Made by a program: the position numbers and the translations under genes
Assembly (NCBI GenBank): GCA_000403335.2
Contig: KE159617.1
Coordinates: forward strand, 62,001-126,000
Reading direction: 5' to 3'
DNA length: 64,000 nt
Origin: Lachnospiraceae bacterium MD335
Lineage (GTDB): Bacteria; Bacillota; Clostridia; Lachnospirales; Lachnospiraceae
The notes under the pieces: model-generated
Told to the model about the DNA's origin: nothing
What the model saw: only the letters and a program-made list of their open reading frames with translations
Database searches by the model: none
Shown: positions 45,573-54,651 of the stretch, piece by piece
How positions within the stretch are numbered: the first letter of the stretch is position 1
Layout: each line of letters begins with the position of its first letter

Positions 45573-46538
45573 ATGAAGACATTTGATGTGGTGGCATTGG
45601 GAGAATTATTGATTGATTTTACGGAGAATGGAACAAGCGTTCAAGGCAATCCGGTCTACGAGGCGAACCCCGGCGGCGCGCCCTGCAACGTGCTGTCTAT
45701 GCTGAACCGTGCGGGGAAAAAGACAGCGTTTATCGGCAAGGTCGGGCAGGATATTTTCGGAAAGCGCCTGAAGGCGGTGCTTGAGGAGACGGGGATTGAC
45801 GTTTCCAACCTGATTATGGACGCGGACGTGCGCACGACGCTTGCGTTTGTCGAGACCTTTGCGGACGGGGACAGGGACTTTTCATTCTACCGCAATCCCG
45901 GCGCGGACATGATGCTGCGGGAGGAAGAGCTTGATACGGATTTGCTGAAAAATACGCGGATTTTCCACTTCGGCACGTTGTCCATGACACATGAGGAGGT
46001 GCGAAACGCAACGAAAACGGCAATCCGGGTTGCAAAGGAGAGCGGCGCTTTGGTGTCGTTTGACCCGAACCTGCGCGAGCCGCTTTGGAAGTCGCTTGAT
46101 GAGGCGAAGGAACAGGTGGCGTACGGGCTTTCGCAGTGCGATATTTTAAAGATTTCCGACAACGAAATCCGCTGGTTTACAGGCGAGGAGGATTTTGACG
46201 CGGGGATTGCGAAACTGCGCGGCGAATATGACATTCCGCTTATCATGCTTTCGATGGGAAAGGACGGAAGCCGCGCGTATTACAAGGACTTGCGCGTTGA
46301 GGTAGCGCCGTTTTTACAGGAGAACACGATTGAGACGACAGGCGCAGGCGACACGTTTGGCGGGTGCTGTCTGTATCATGTGTTAAAGTATGGACTGGAG
46401 CATTTCGACGAGGCAAAGTTAAAGGAAATGCTGACGTTTGCGAACGCGGCGGCGTCGATTATCACGACGAGGAAGGGCGCGCTGCGGGTTATGCCAACGG
46501 TCGATGAGGTGGAACGGCTGATAGAGGAGCGGGGATAG
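45573..46538 (+). CDS. Fructokinase, PfkB family
   Basis: About 321 residues. N-terminal VVALGELLIDFTENG, the GGAPCNV substrate loop, and the C-terminal catalytic ETTGAGDTFGG with the anion hole and base aspartate are all present, and the sequence pattern is that of fructokinases rather than ribokinases. It phosphorylates the fructose freed by the GH32 and GH13_4 enzymes. The frame opens at 45555, but the ATG at 45573 with a GAGGAG site is preferred. It is 43 bases after the GH13 stop and ends in its own terminator hairpin. Confidence 0.9.
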   Translation: MKTFDVVALGELLIDFTENGTSVQGNPVYEANPGGAPCNVLSMLNRAGKKTAFIGKVGQDIFGKRLKAVLEETGIDVSNLIMDADVRTTLAFVETFADGDRDFSFYRNPGADMMLREEELDTDLLKNTRIFHFGTLSMTHEEVRNATKTAIRVAKESGALVSFDPNLREPLWKSLDEAKEQVAYGLSQCDILKISDNEIRWFTGEEDFDAGIAKLRGEYDIPLIMLSMGKDGSRAYYKDLRVEVAPFLQENTIETTGAGDTFGGCCLYHVLKYGLEHFDEAKLKEMLTFANAAASIITTRKGALRVMPTVDEVERLIEERG

Positions 46539-46556
46539 GTTTACTATCCCCTTTTT
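46531..46556 (+). terminator. Rho-independent terminator overlapping the fructokinase stop
   Basis: GGGGATAG/CTATCCCC (46531-46538 with 46544-46551) with a 5-base loop, then TTTTTT. The stop codon lies inside the left arm. Confidence 0.9.
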
Positions 46557-46596
46557 TCATATTAGAAATAATACAAATCCGCAAGCTAAAAAATTA

Positions 46597-46625
46597 TTGT
46601 AATTGTTACGGAAAATGTTTATATT
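46597..46625 (+). promoter_or_regulatory. Candidate promoter of the 2104-residue surface protein
   Basis: TTGTAA at 46597-46602, 17 bases, TATATT at 46620-46625, about 60 bases before the start. Confidence 0.55.
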
Positions 46626-46686
46626 AAGAGATATGGAAGAAATATAGAAAAATGTAGAAACAATAAAGTTGTAGGGGGGCTTGGAC

Positions 46687-49600
46687 ATGTGGAAGAATAA
46701 GGCAAAAACGTTTATGACGGTGCTGCTATGCACTGCTTTATTGTCTTCGAATATGCAGACGATACAGCCAGTGTATGCGGCACAGCTGCCGGACGGGAAG
46801 GACACGGTTTTATCAGAAGGCAAAGAAATAAATCCGTCAGAAACAGGCAGCGAAGAATTGCAGGAAACACAGGACACAACCGAAACGCAAGAGACAAGCA
46901 GCAAGGAAGAAACTCAAACGGAATTGCAAACGAAAGATGCACAAACAGAAGAATTAGAAACGGAAAACGTACAAACAGAAGACACGCAAGTGGTATCAGA
47001 GGAAATACCGGAATCGCAGACTTCAGAGAAAGCAGATACTGAACAGACACAATCGGAAGAAGAGCTACCCGAAACAGAAGAATCTGAAACAGAGCACATG
47101 CAAAATAAGGAAGGGCCGATAAGCTTTTCCGAAATTGTAGTCAATCCGCTTTATCAGGATTTTATCCGCCAATCCACGCTTGAATTTGAAATAGAAAGCA
47201 TTCATGAGCAGGAAGAACGCAAAAACAACGCAAGAAACACACAGCGTGCAAATAATGAATACAGCAGTGTTGAATCTGCCGCTGTCTACGTGCGTGAACA
47301 GATGGTCGAGCGGAACAACACCGTCACGTTTGTCATTCCCCAAAACCTATATAACGCGAATAATGAGACAGACAGCAGCATTATCATAAATAATATAAGA
47401 ACCATTATAGAAAACGTCGTAGAAACCGCGGTCGAACACACAGAGAACTGCAGCGGACGCGAAGGGGACGCCCTAAGATGGGGATATGGTGCATATCAGT
47501 CAACATTTTCCGTGGCATCCCAGTCCGCAGAGATTACCTGCACATTCATGTACTACACGACCTATGAGCAGGAACAGAAATTGACTTCCAAAGTCAATAA
47601 AGTTATAAGAAGCATGAGCCTTGACGGACAAAAGGATTATGATAAAATCACGTTAATTCATGACTATATCTGCGATAGCGTGGATTATGATTATGACTCC
47701 GCAGAAGATCATTACATAAAATTTACGGCATACGGTGCTTTATGTGAAGGGAAGGCAGTCTGTCAGGGATATGCGGTCTTGTTTTATCGTCTGTGCAAAC
47801 AGGCGGGGCTTTCTGTCCGCGTAATCACTGGAACAGGTCAGGGACAGCCGCACGCATGGAATATTGTAAAATGCGGTGCAGACGGTTATTACAATGTGGA
47901 TTGTACATGGGACGGACAAGACACAGATACCATTGAAAAATGGTGTCTGTTAAATGACAAAGACTTTAAAGACCATGTCAGAGATGAGGAATACGCAGCC
48001 GAGGCATTTTACAAGGCATACCCGATGGCAGGATTTTCTTATCAGGTAGAACGGGGAAAGACGCTTGACTGTGAAAATGAATTATATATTGCGATTACAA
48101 CGGTCGATGGAAGAACGAGCTTAAATGCTGAGAATGGTAAACCCAAAATCATCATTTTTTACGACAAAGAAAGTCCTTCCAGTCAGGCAACCGTTCAGAA
48201 TATCAGTGCATTCATTGCCGATTTTGGAGGCGTTGATCTTGTTGCCCTTGAAACGAATAACGCAGCAAAAGAGGAAGTGGAATCTTTCCGGCAAAATTAC
48301 GGGTGCGATAAAATTGCATTCTGCTATGCGGGTGAAAAGGACGACTTTGCAGCCGTAAAAAATAAATATATCAATAAAGCAGACGCAGCAATAGACCCAA
48401 GTATTATTTACGAGCCGGTAATCTGTTACATTGACGCGAACGACCGTCTGCAGCATGTTACACTGTATGGCTATTCAAAGGTTCACAGCGCCGCTAGGGT
48501 ACTGACCGACTTAAGACAGTATTGCGGTTATACTTATAAGGCGCCGGAGGAACCGGAAAACCCGGACGAGCCAGAGCCTTCCATTACCTATACGATTACC
48601 TATATTTTAGATGGCGGCGTCAACAACAGCAGCAACCCGCAAACGTACACCTCCTCCACGGATACCATTGTTTTGGAGGATGCACGACGGACAGGATATA
48701 TCTTTGAGGGCTGGTACACAGATAATGCGTTTACCTCGGAACCGGTGACGCAGATTGAAAAGGGAAGTACCGGAAATCTGATTTTGTTTGCAAGATGGAG
48801 CGTTGACACACAGTCGCCTTCAGAATATACAATCACGTATGTTTTAAACGGCGGGAAAAACAGCCGGTATAATCCGACAAAGTATACATTGGAGACAGGT
48901 AAAATTACGTTGTATGACGCTTCATGGACAGGGGCACTTTTTGATGGCTGGTATAAAGATCCTGAATTTAAGGAACAGATAACGGAAATTGCGGAAGACA
49001 GCAAGGGTGACATTACACTCTATGCAAAGTGGAAAATAAATAAGCCGGAAGTGTATCTTGAGGTAGCCGGCGATACCGTTGCCATAGAGCTTCCCGGCGA
49101 GTATTATACGGAAACAGCAGAAAAAATCTTAGACCGTATCAACGCAATCCGGTTGGAAGCCTGCAAGCAAGGTGTGAGACATCCGGATTACAGCGGTAAA
49201 AATTTAACAATGGCGGATTATGTGCCGCTCCAATGGTCTGCGGATTTGGAAGGGATTGCAAGACAGCGTGCGGCAGAGGCAACGGTGGAGGCAGCGCATA
49301 CAAGACCAAACGGGCAGAGCTGTTTTTCGGCTGTCACATTCAATAATGTGCGCTCAGCGGGAGAATGTCTGGCGTGGAACTATGAAGGACTGATGACAGG
49401 CATTGAGCAGTGGTACAATGAGAAAAAAGACTGGGACAATCAGACCGGAGCAGTGACAGGACATTATCAGATTTTGATAAGCCCGATGTATACGCATATC
49501 GGAATCGGTGCCTTCAAGCAGTCAAGCGGCTACTATGCAGTGGCATTGTCTGTAAACGGTTATGAATCTGTTGCAAATACGCAGAAGAATGATGCGCATG

Positions 49601-52600
49601 GAAAATGGAAACAGACGATGGAAGTGAAGCGCAGCAGCGTTACCAAGATGACGTTTGATAAAAATTTAGCAACCTATATTCGGGAGGGAGATACCTATCG
49701 CATTCCGATTAACATGTCGGTAAAGGGAGCAGGCAGCACCGTGACCTATTATGCCGGGGGCGATTGGAGCTCCTCTGATGAAGCAGTAGCGACAGTGGAC
49801 ATAAAAGGAACGGTAACTGCCAAAAGCAAGGGGACAGCGAGGCTTACGCTTAGTGTCGGCAGTCAGACAATCACTACGGAAATCACCGTATATGGCGCAA
49901 ATGAATCCCCGATACAGATAAAAGCGCCGGCAAAAACCACCTATCAAGTGGGAGAGAAGCTTGATATCACGGGCGGACAAATCACTTATCTGTCCAGCGG
50001 GGGAAGCGTCACAAAGGACATCACCCAGAATATGGTCAGCGGATTTGATTCCGAAACGCCGGGAATTTGCCGCGTTACAGTGACCGATAATGGATATACC
50101 GCCGGATTTGACACATTGATTGTCGATGTTCCAAAGCTGGAAGCAAGGTATGGTCAGACACTAAAGGAAATCCGTTTTCCGGAAAATGAATATGGAACGT
50201 ACTTGTGGGAAAACGAAAACCAAGTGGTGGAAACGACAGGGGAATCTGTTTTCAAAGCGTCTTTTACGCCAAAGGATACAACGTCTTTCCAAGTATTAAA
50301 CAATTTAGATATTACAGTTACGGTGCGGACATCATTAGAGGGAGGGCGTGTTTTTCTTAAGAAGAACCGTTTTGTCTATAACGGTATAGAACAGGAGCCG
50401 AAAGTCGTAGTGGAGGTTGCCGGAAAAGCGCTGACAGAGAATAGCGATTACAGACTCTCTTATCAAGGTGATAGGAAAAATGCAGGCACGGCAGAGGCTG
50501 TGGTAGAAGGAATGGGTTTTTATTATGGAAGCATTCAGGCACAATTTACCATTGAACCGGCGCCTTTGACGATTACGGCAGAAAATTTATCCATTCTAAT
50601 CGGTGCACCACTTCCGACAGCGGACGCGTACAAAATAGAAGTGCAAGGGCTGGCGGCGGGGGAGCGTTTGCTTCGTGAGCCAACCGTGGAGTGCGCAATT
50701 GCAGACACCAAAAAAGCCGGAAGATATGCGATTGTGCCAAAAGATGCCGATGCCGGTTCCAATTATGTGATTACCTATATCAATGGTACGCTTTTGGTGG
50801 CGGAGGAACAGGTTTCCTATGCCGTTACATTTGACGTTCAGGGACATGGAGAGGCACCGGAGGCGTATGTCGGCATCAAGGCTGGCAGCACAATCTCAAA
50901 GCCGGAACAGGAACCGAGGGCGGAAGGTTATCGCTTCGGCGGCTGGTATCATGACGCGGCATGTACAAAGGCATGGGACTTTGACACAGATACGGTACAG
51001 TCGGATATTACGCTGTATGCGGGCTGGCTGCAGGCAGGCATGGACAACGGCTTTGCGTTTCGGGAAATTCCCGACTGTTATTATACTGGAAAAGCATGTA
51101 CGCCAATTGTTCCTGTATATGACGGCGGGACGCTGTTAAAACAGAACAAGGATTATACCATCAAATATTTTAACAATGTCAATGCCAATCAGGACGGCAT
51201 CAGAAAGAAAGGCAGCGGACATGGAGCGGATTTCAATGAGCTTCTTCCATATGCGCTGATAATGGGAAAGGGGGATTACAAGGATATTGTAAAAGTGAAT
51301 TTTAATATTCTTCCCACATCCATCGGAAATGGAAGCGTAAATGCCGCAACTGGAATGACGCTGAAATATGCACAGCAGTCTGTAGCCGGCAGCAAACCGA
51401 TAAAGCCGTTCACATCGCTGAAATATGCGAAAGCGCTCAAAGAGGGTACGGATTATACACTTGTGCTTACGGCTGTAAATGCCCGTGACCAGTCCGGGAA
51501 AAAAGTGGAAGAAGGCACAGTGCTGGAACGTGCTGTTGTTCCGGCAGGTCATGAGGGTGAATTTCTGCTGACTGTTAAAGGGATTGGAAACTATAATGGA
51601 AGTATACAAACAAATGTTTATGCAGCAGATAAAGACCATTTGATGAAAAATGCAAAAATTACGCTTGGAAAGAATTTAAAAAATGTAGATTATAAAGGAA
51701 AAGCCGTTCTCTTGACACCGGGAACAGCGGAGTCGGAGGATACATTTACCGTGAAAATCGGCACAACCGTATTGGAGCCTGTCAAAGATTATGCGGTTTC
51801 GTACCGTTCCAATAATAAGGTTGGAAAAGCGGAGATGATTATAACAGGAGAGGGTGAATATGTAGGCAGTAAATCCGTATTTTTCAATATCAAGGGAAAA
51901 CCGCTTGCGGCGAAAAACATCAGCATTGAGGGGTTAGAGGATAAGGTATACACAGGAACGGCTTGGACGCAGAACAGCGTGAAGCTGACCTATCTGCCGG
52001 AAAATGCCCCACTGTCGTACGGGACGGATTATACGATAAAATACAGCAAAAATATCAGCAAAGGAACAGCATCCATCATATTCTGCGGAAAAGGAATGTA
52101 CGGCGGAGAATTAAAAAAGACATTTAAAATCCTTCCGGCGGATATTTCTGACAGCTCCAAGGTAACACAGAAAGACACAATGAAGGCAATAACAGTTCCC
52201 TACAGCAAAGCGGGCGCAACGCCTGTGGAGGAGATTGCGCTGTTTAACGCTAGAGGCGTACAATTACAAAGCGGCAGGGACTATACAATTCAGTATAAAA
52301 ATAACAAAGCAGTCGCAAAGCCGACAGACGAAAAACCGCCAACGGCTGTTATCAAGGGCAAGGGAAACTATACAGGCGAAATAACAGTGCCTTTTACCAT
52401 TGAAAAGGGCAGTTTAAACGGAAGCAGTATCACGATTCTGCCATCTGCAGTCAATTATCAGACAGGAAAAGCACCTGCGTATGCCTATACCCCTTCCGTC
52501 AAAGTATTGGACGGAAAGTCGGCGCTTGGTAAAGGTAAGGATTTTGACCTTGTTTATGTCAACAACACACAGGCGGATTGGGAGGCTTATCTCCAAAATC

Positions 52601-53001
52601 CGGACAGGCAGACCATGAATATTAAAGATATGCCACACATTGCGATTCAAGCGGTGGAGGGTGGAAGCTACAGCTTAGAAGCGCCAATCCGCCTGCCGCT
52701 TCCGGTGTATCAGAATAAGCTTACGAAAAAGAACCTGATTGTGGAGATCGACGAAACGGCAGCCGTCTATACCGGCGCGCAGGTTGCGCCGAAGGTAACG
52801 GTGTTTTATCAGGGCGAAAACGGTGGTAGGACAAAACTCACAGAAAGAAAAGATTATATGGTTTCCTATGGCGCAAATATAAAAGCTGGAAAAAATAAGG
52901 GAAGTATTACGATTAGCGGAATCAGCCCTTATTATGGAAGCAGCGTGACTGTGAAATTTGATATTGGGCAGAAGGCGATTGCCTTTGGAGGCACTTTGTG
53001 A
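46687..53001 (+). CDS. Giant secreted transglutaminase-like/CAP/Ig-repeat protein
   Basis: 2104 residues from the ATG at 46687, which follows a run of six G as ribosome site. Order of parts: signal peptide (1 to about 33, ending PVYA); T/E/Q/S-rich linker to about 150; transglutaminase-like domain (about 315-435) with catalytic Cys359 in GKAVCQGYA, His389 in QPHAWN and Asp405 in YNVDCTW; two InlB B-type repeats (about 635-705 and 714-783); a CAP/SCP domain (about 808-962); a BIg2-like domain (about 978-1070); Ig-like and MBG-like modules; a third InlB repeat (about 1376-1448); and seven or so YTG-type Ig repeats to the end. No cell-wall sorting signal is seen. Possible roles are surface cross-linking and adhesion; none is shown. 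Confidence 0.88.
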   Translation: MWKNKAKTFMTVLLCTALLSSNMQTIQPVYAAQLPDGKDTVLSEGKEINPSETGSEELQETQDTTETQETSSKEETQTELQTKDAQTEELETENVQTEDTQVVSEEIPESQTSEKADTEQTQSEEELPETEESETEHMQNKEGPISFSEIVVNPLYQDFIRQSTLEFEIESIHEQEERKNNARNTQRANNEYSSVESAAVYVREQMVERNNTVTFVIPQNLYNANNETDSSIIINNIRTIIENVVETAVEHTENCSGREGDALRWGYGAYQSTFSVASQSAEITCTFMYYTTYEQEQKLTSKVNKVIRSMSLDGQKDYDKITLIHDYICDSVDYDYDSAEDHYIKFTAYGALCEGKAVCQGYAVLFYRLCKQAGLSVRVITGTGQGQPHAWNIVKCGADGYYNVDCTWDGQDTDTIEKWCLLNDKDFKDHVRDEEYAAEAFYKAYPMAGFSYQVERGKTLDCENELYIAITTVDGRTSLNAENGKPKIIIFYDKESPSSQATVQNISAFIADFGGVDLVALETNNAAKEEVESFRQNYGCDKIAFCYAGEKDDFAAVKNKYINKADAAIDPSIIYEPVICYIDANDRLQHVTLYGYSKVHSAARVLTDLRQYCGYTYKAPEEPENPDEPEPSITYTITYILDGGVNNSSNPQTYTSSTDTIVLEDARRTGYIFEGWYTDNAFTSEPVTQIEKGSTGNLILFARWSVDTQSPSEYTITYVLNGGKNSRYNPTKYTLETGKITLYDASWTGALFDGWYKDPEFKEQITEIAEDSKGDITLYAKWKINKPEVYLEVAGDTVAIELPGEYYTETAEKILDRINAIRLEACKQGVRHPDYSGKNLTMADYVPLQWSADLEGIARQRAAEATVEAAHTRPNGQSCFSAVTFNNVRSAGECLAWNYEGLMTGIEQWYNEKKDWDNQTGAVTGHYQILISPMYTHIGIGAFKQSSGYYAVALSVNGYESVANTQKNDAHGKWKQTMEVKRSSVTKMTFDKNLATYIREGDTYRIPINMSVKGAGSTVTYYAGGDWSSSDEAVATVDIKGTVTAKSKGTARLTLSVGSQTITTEITVYGANESPIQIKAPAKTTYQVGEKLDITGGQITYLSSGGSVTKDITQNMVSGFDSETPGICRVTVTDNGYTAGFDTLIVDVPKLEARYGQTLKEIRFPENEYGTYLWENENQVVETTGESVFKASFTPKDTTSFQVLNNLDITVTVRTSLEGGRVFLKKNRFVYNGIEQEPKVVVEVAGKALTENSDYRLSYQGDRKNAGTAEAVVEGMGFYYGSIQAQFTIEPAPLTITAENLSILIGAPLPTADAYKIEVQGLAAGERLLREPTVECAIADTKKAGRYAIVPKDADAGSNYVITYINGTLLVAEEQVSYAVTFDVQGHGEAPEAYVGIKAGSTISKPEQEPRAEGYRFGGWYHDAACTKAWDFDTDTVQSDITLYAGWLQAGMDNGFAFREIPDCYYTGKACTPIVPVYDGGTLLKQNKDYTIKYFNNVNANQDGIRKKGSGHGADFNELLPYALIMGKGDYKDIVKVNFNILPTSIGNGSVNAATGMTLKYAQQSVAGSKPIKPFTSLKYAKALKEGTDYTLVLTAVNARDQSGKKVEEGTVLERAVVPAGHEGEFLLTVKGIGNYNGSIQTNVYAADKDHLMKNAKITLGKNLKNVDYKGKAVLLTPGTAESEDTFTVKIGTTVLEPVKDYAVSYRSNNKVGKAEMIITGEGEYVGSKSVFFNIKGKPLAAKNISIEGLEDKVYTGTAWTQNSVKLTYLPENAPLSYGTDYTIKYSKNISKGTASIIFCGKGMYGGELKKTFKILPADISDSSKVTQKDTMKAITVPYSKAGATPVEEIALFNARGVQLQSGRDYTIQYKNNKAVAKPTDEKPPTAVIKGKGNYTGEITVPFTIEKGSLNGSSITILPSAVNYQTGKAPAYAYTPSVKVLDGKSALGKGKDFDLVYVNNTQADWEAYLQNPDRQTMNIKDMPHIAIQAVEGGSYSLEAPIRLPLPVYQNKLTKKNLIVEIDETAAVYTGAQVAPKVTVFYQGENGGRTKLTERKDYMVSYGANIKAGKNKGSITISGISPYYGSSVTVKFDIGQKAIAFGGTL

Positions 53002-53030
53002 TTGTGAAAAAGGTGTACGTCGTGTATACT
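53002..53030 (+). promoter_or_regulatory. Candidate promoter for the small ORF and PsiE-like gene
   Basis: TTGTGA at 53002-53007, 17 bases, TATACT at 53025-53030, starting at the base after the giant gene's stop codon. Confidence 0.5.
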
Positions 53031-53068
53031 GTTAGTAGGCAGATTGTGCGTTACCGGGAGGTGGAATT

Positions 53069-53152
53069 ATGATTGGCAATCGTTTTGTAAATGTAGGGGG
53101 ACAACGGTTTGACAGGCTGAGGGAAGAGAACCAATTGTGGGAAAAGGCTTGA
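53069..53152 (+). CDS. Small ORF, 27 residues, upstream of the PsiE-like gene
   Basis: ATG at 53069 with a strong GGGAGG ribosome site (53056-53061, 7-base spacing) and a 27-codon frame encoding a hydrophilic, arginine-rich peptide (begins MIGNRFVNVGGQRFDRLR). It ends at TGA 53150-53152, 16 bases before the start of the PsiE-like gene. It may be a genuine small protein or a leader peptide that couples translation to the next gene. No family is recognised. Confidence 0.4.
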   Translation: MIGNRFVNVGGQRFDRLREENQLWEKA

Positions 53153-53168
53153 TGATGGAGGAATGGGT

Positions 53169-53555
53169 ATGAAAAAGGTTGAAGTGTTGATACAAAAAGC
53201 TTGTAAAATAATGGAACTGATTGTGGCGGTATTTGTAATGCTTGGTATTATCCTTGCATTGTTTGCCCTTTTGAAGGACGGTGTGGTTTTTCGGGAATTG
53301 CTGGAAAACATTGATACATTTCAGCATTATCTGGACAATATTTTCCTGATTGTAATTGGAATCGAGTTCCTGCAAATGCTGTTTCGCCCAAGTTCGGATA
53401 ACGTGATAGAGGTTATCATTTTTCTAGTGGCAAGGCATATGATTGTCGTTGATACGACGCCGTATGAGGATTTCGTATCGGTCATCAGCATTGCGGTTTT
53501 GTGCATTGTGCGGCAGTATCTGCGCAAGAATGAGGCAAAAAAGGAGATTGAATAA
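53169..53555 (+). CDS. PsiE-family small membrane protein
   Basis: About 128 residues with four hydrophobic segments (near 14-36, 55-70, 80-92 and 98-112). The pattern IEFLQMLF, VIEVIIFLVARHMIV and DFVSVISIAVLCIVRQYL matches the phosphate-starvation-inducible PsiE family, whose biochemical role is not established. The ATG at 53169 is chosen over 53163 because the GGAGG site is too close to the latter. An intrinsic terminator lies just after its stop, so the gene pair with the 27-residue ORF forms a short unit. Confidence 0.75.
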   Translation: MKKVEVLIQKACKIMELIVAVFVMLGIILALFALLKDGVVFRELLENIDTFQHYLDNIFLIVIGIEFLQMLFRPSSDNVIEVIIFLVARHMIVVDTTPYEDFVSVISIAVLCIVRQYLRKNEAKKEIE

Positions 53556-53809
53556 TGGCAGGTGGGAATACCGTTCTGTACTTGTTGCAGGGCGGTATTT
53601 TTCTATGCAGAAGAAAAAAACAATCAAGCATTACGAAGAATTTTGTTATATCAGGTCAGAAGCAGGTGGAGATGTTTGCCGATGCGATTGAAGCATCTGC
53701 CAATAATCCGACGCCTCCGATTAATGTCAGTGCAACTTTTTTAATTGACCCGAAGGATATAGCAAAATTTATGGAGAAAAGGAAGAAAGCGAATGCAGGA
53801 ATCAAGTAA
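53555..53809 (+). CDS. Antitoxin-like small protein, start uncertain, probably decayed
   Basis: 84 codons. The C-terminal part (from about residue 27: TKNFVISGQKQVEMFADAIEASANN, then IDPKDIAKFMEKRKKANAG) resembles small proteins that precede GNAT toxin-like genes in Lachnospiraceae, which I recall but could not search for. The first 26 codons read straight through the intrinsic terminator at 53567 and look non-natural; no good start codon or ribosome site exists downstream of it. ATT at 53629-53631, where an ATG would be expected, may be a mutated start. It overlaps the fragment of a GNAT-like gene at 53793. Confidence 0.4.
   Translation: MAGGNTVLYLLQGGIFLCRRKKQSSITKNFVISGQKQVEMFADAIEASANNPTPPINVSATFLIDPKDIAKFMEKRKKANAGIK
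53567..53603 (+). terminator. Rho-independent terminator after the PsiE-like gene
   Basis: A 12-bp stem AATACCGTTCTG/CAGGGCGGTATT (53567-53578 with 53588-53599, two G-U pairs), loop of 9, then five T. Confidence 0.75.
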
Positions 53810-53909
53810 ATATACCGTTTTCAACATTCGTGAGTATTTGGGCGACGCAAGTCATGGACTCGGAGAGGACACTCTGATTCAGGTTCTTTCCGAGTTTTCA
53901 CGTAGTTGA
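53793..53909 (+). pseudogene. Truncated GNAT toxin-like gene fragment
   Basis: ATG at 53793 opens a 38-codon frame, MQESSKYTVFNIREYLG and onward to IQVLSEFSRS, then stop. It looks like the first 38 residues of a GNAT acetyltransferase of toxin type; the acetyl-CoA-binding part is missing. It overlaps the end of the antitoxin-like frame by 17 bases, as toxin-antitoxin pairs do. Loss of the toxin with a residual antitoxin would explain both decayed frames. Confidence 0.45.
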
Positions 53910-53935
53910 AACATTTAAGAAATGCCTTAATGTTA

Positions 53936-53961
53936 CGGAGAAGTGCCCTAGCACTTCTCCG
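53936..53961. other. Hairpin at the 3' end of the cyclophilin gene
   Basis: CGGAGAAGTGC/GCACTTCTCCG, a perfect 11-bp stem with a 4-base loop, overlaps the stop codon of the minus-strand cyclophilin gene. No T-tract on either side; it may still protect or end the transcripts. Confidence 0.5.
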
Positions 53962-54469
53962 GTTCCGGATACTCCACCCCAAACGTATCAACCGTAACGC
54001 TCTTCATAACTTGCTCTTCCAGCGGTCTGTCCGAATAATCCGTATTTGCCGTTGCGATTTTATTCACAACATCCATACCTTCTATGACCTTTCCAAACGC
54101 CGCATACTGACCATCCAAATGCGGACTTGCCTTGTGCATAATGAAAAACTGGCTTCCCGCCGAATCCGGCATCATGCTCCGTGCCATTGACAGGACGCCT
54201 TCTGTATGCTTTAAGTTATTCTCAAAACCGTTTTCGGAGAATTCACCCTTAATCGAATACCCCGGACCTCCCATTCCCGAACCTTCAGGACAGCCGCCCT
54301 GTATCATAAAACCGTTGATGACTCTGTGAAAAATTAACCCGTTATAGTATCCGTCCTGAATCAGGCTTAAAAAATTATTCACCGTATTGGGGGCGGTTTC
54401 CGGATAAAGCTCCGCTTTGATTTTGCCCCCGTTTTCCATTTCGATTGTAACAACTGGATTTTGTGCCAT
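53948..54469 (-). CDS. Cyclophilin-type peptidyl-prolyl cis-trans isomerase
   Basis: 173-residue cyclophilin catalysing proline isomerisation during folding. The catalytic FHRVINGFMIQGG and SQFFIMH motifs are present, as are the substrate-side HLDGQYAAFGKVIEG residues. There is no signal peptide or lipobox, so it is cytoplasmic (PpiB type). The start ATG has an AGGAGCG site. It is transcribed alone, towards the decayed toxin-antitoxin remnant. Confidence 0.93.
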   Translation of the reverse strand: MAQNPVVTIEMENGGKIKAELYPETAPNTVNNFLSLIQDGYYNGLIFHRVINGFMIQGGCPEGSGMGGPGYSIKGEFSENGFENNLKHTEGVLSMARSMMPDSAGSQFFIMHKASPHLDGQYAAFGKVIEGMDVVNKIATANTDYSDRPLEEQVMKSVTVDTFGVEYPEPEKC

Positions 54470-54651
54470 GCTTGTACGCTCCTTTTCCTAAAATTTGTAA
54501 TCCCTATTATGATAAGATAAAACAAGCGGATAGTAAAGTAAAAAACGTCCTTTTGCAGAAATTTTTGGAAAATCCTTGTATACAAGAAACAATGGTGATA
54601 CGATATTGTTTAGTAGGACGGAAACGATACATTTTGAACGGGTAATCAGAC

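Noticed and set aside
53555-53640. First 26 codons of the antitoxin-like frame as real coding sequence
   Set aside because: They read through a clear intrinsic terminator and look unlike protein; only the later part is credible.
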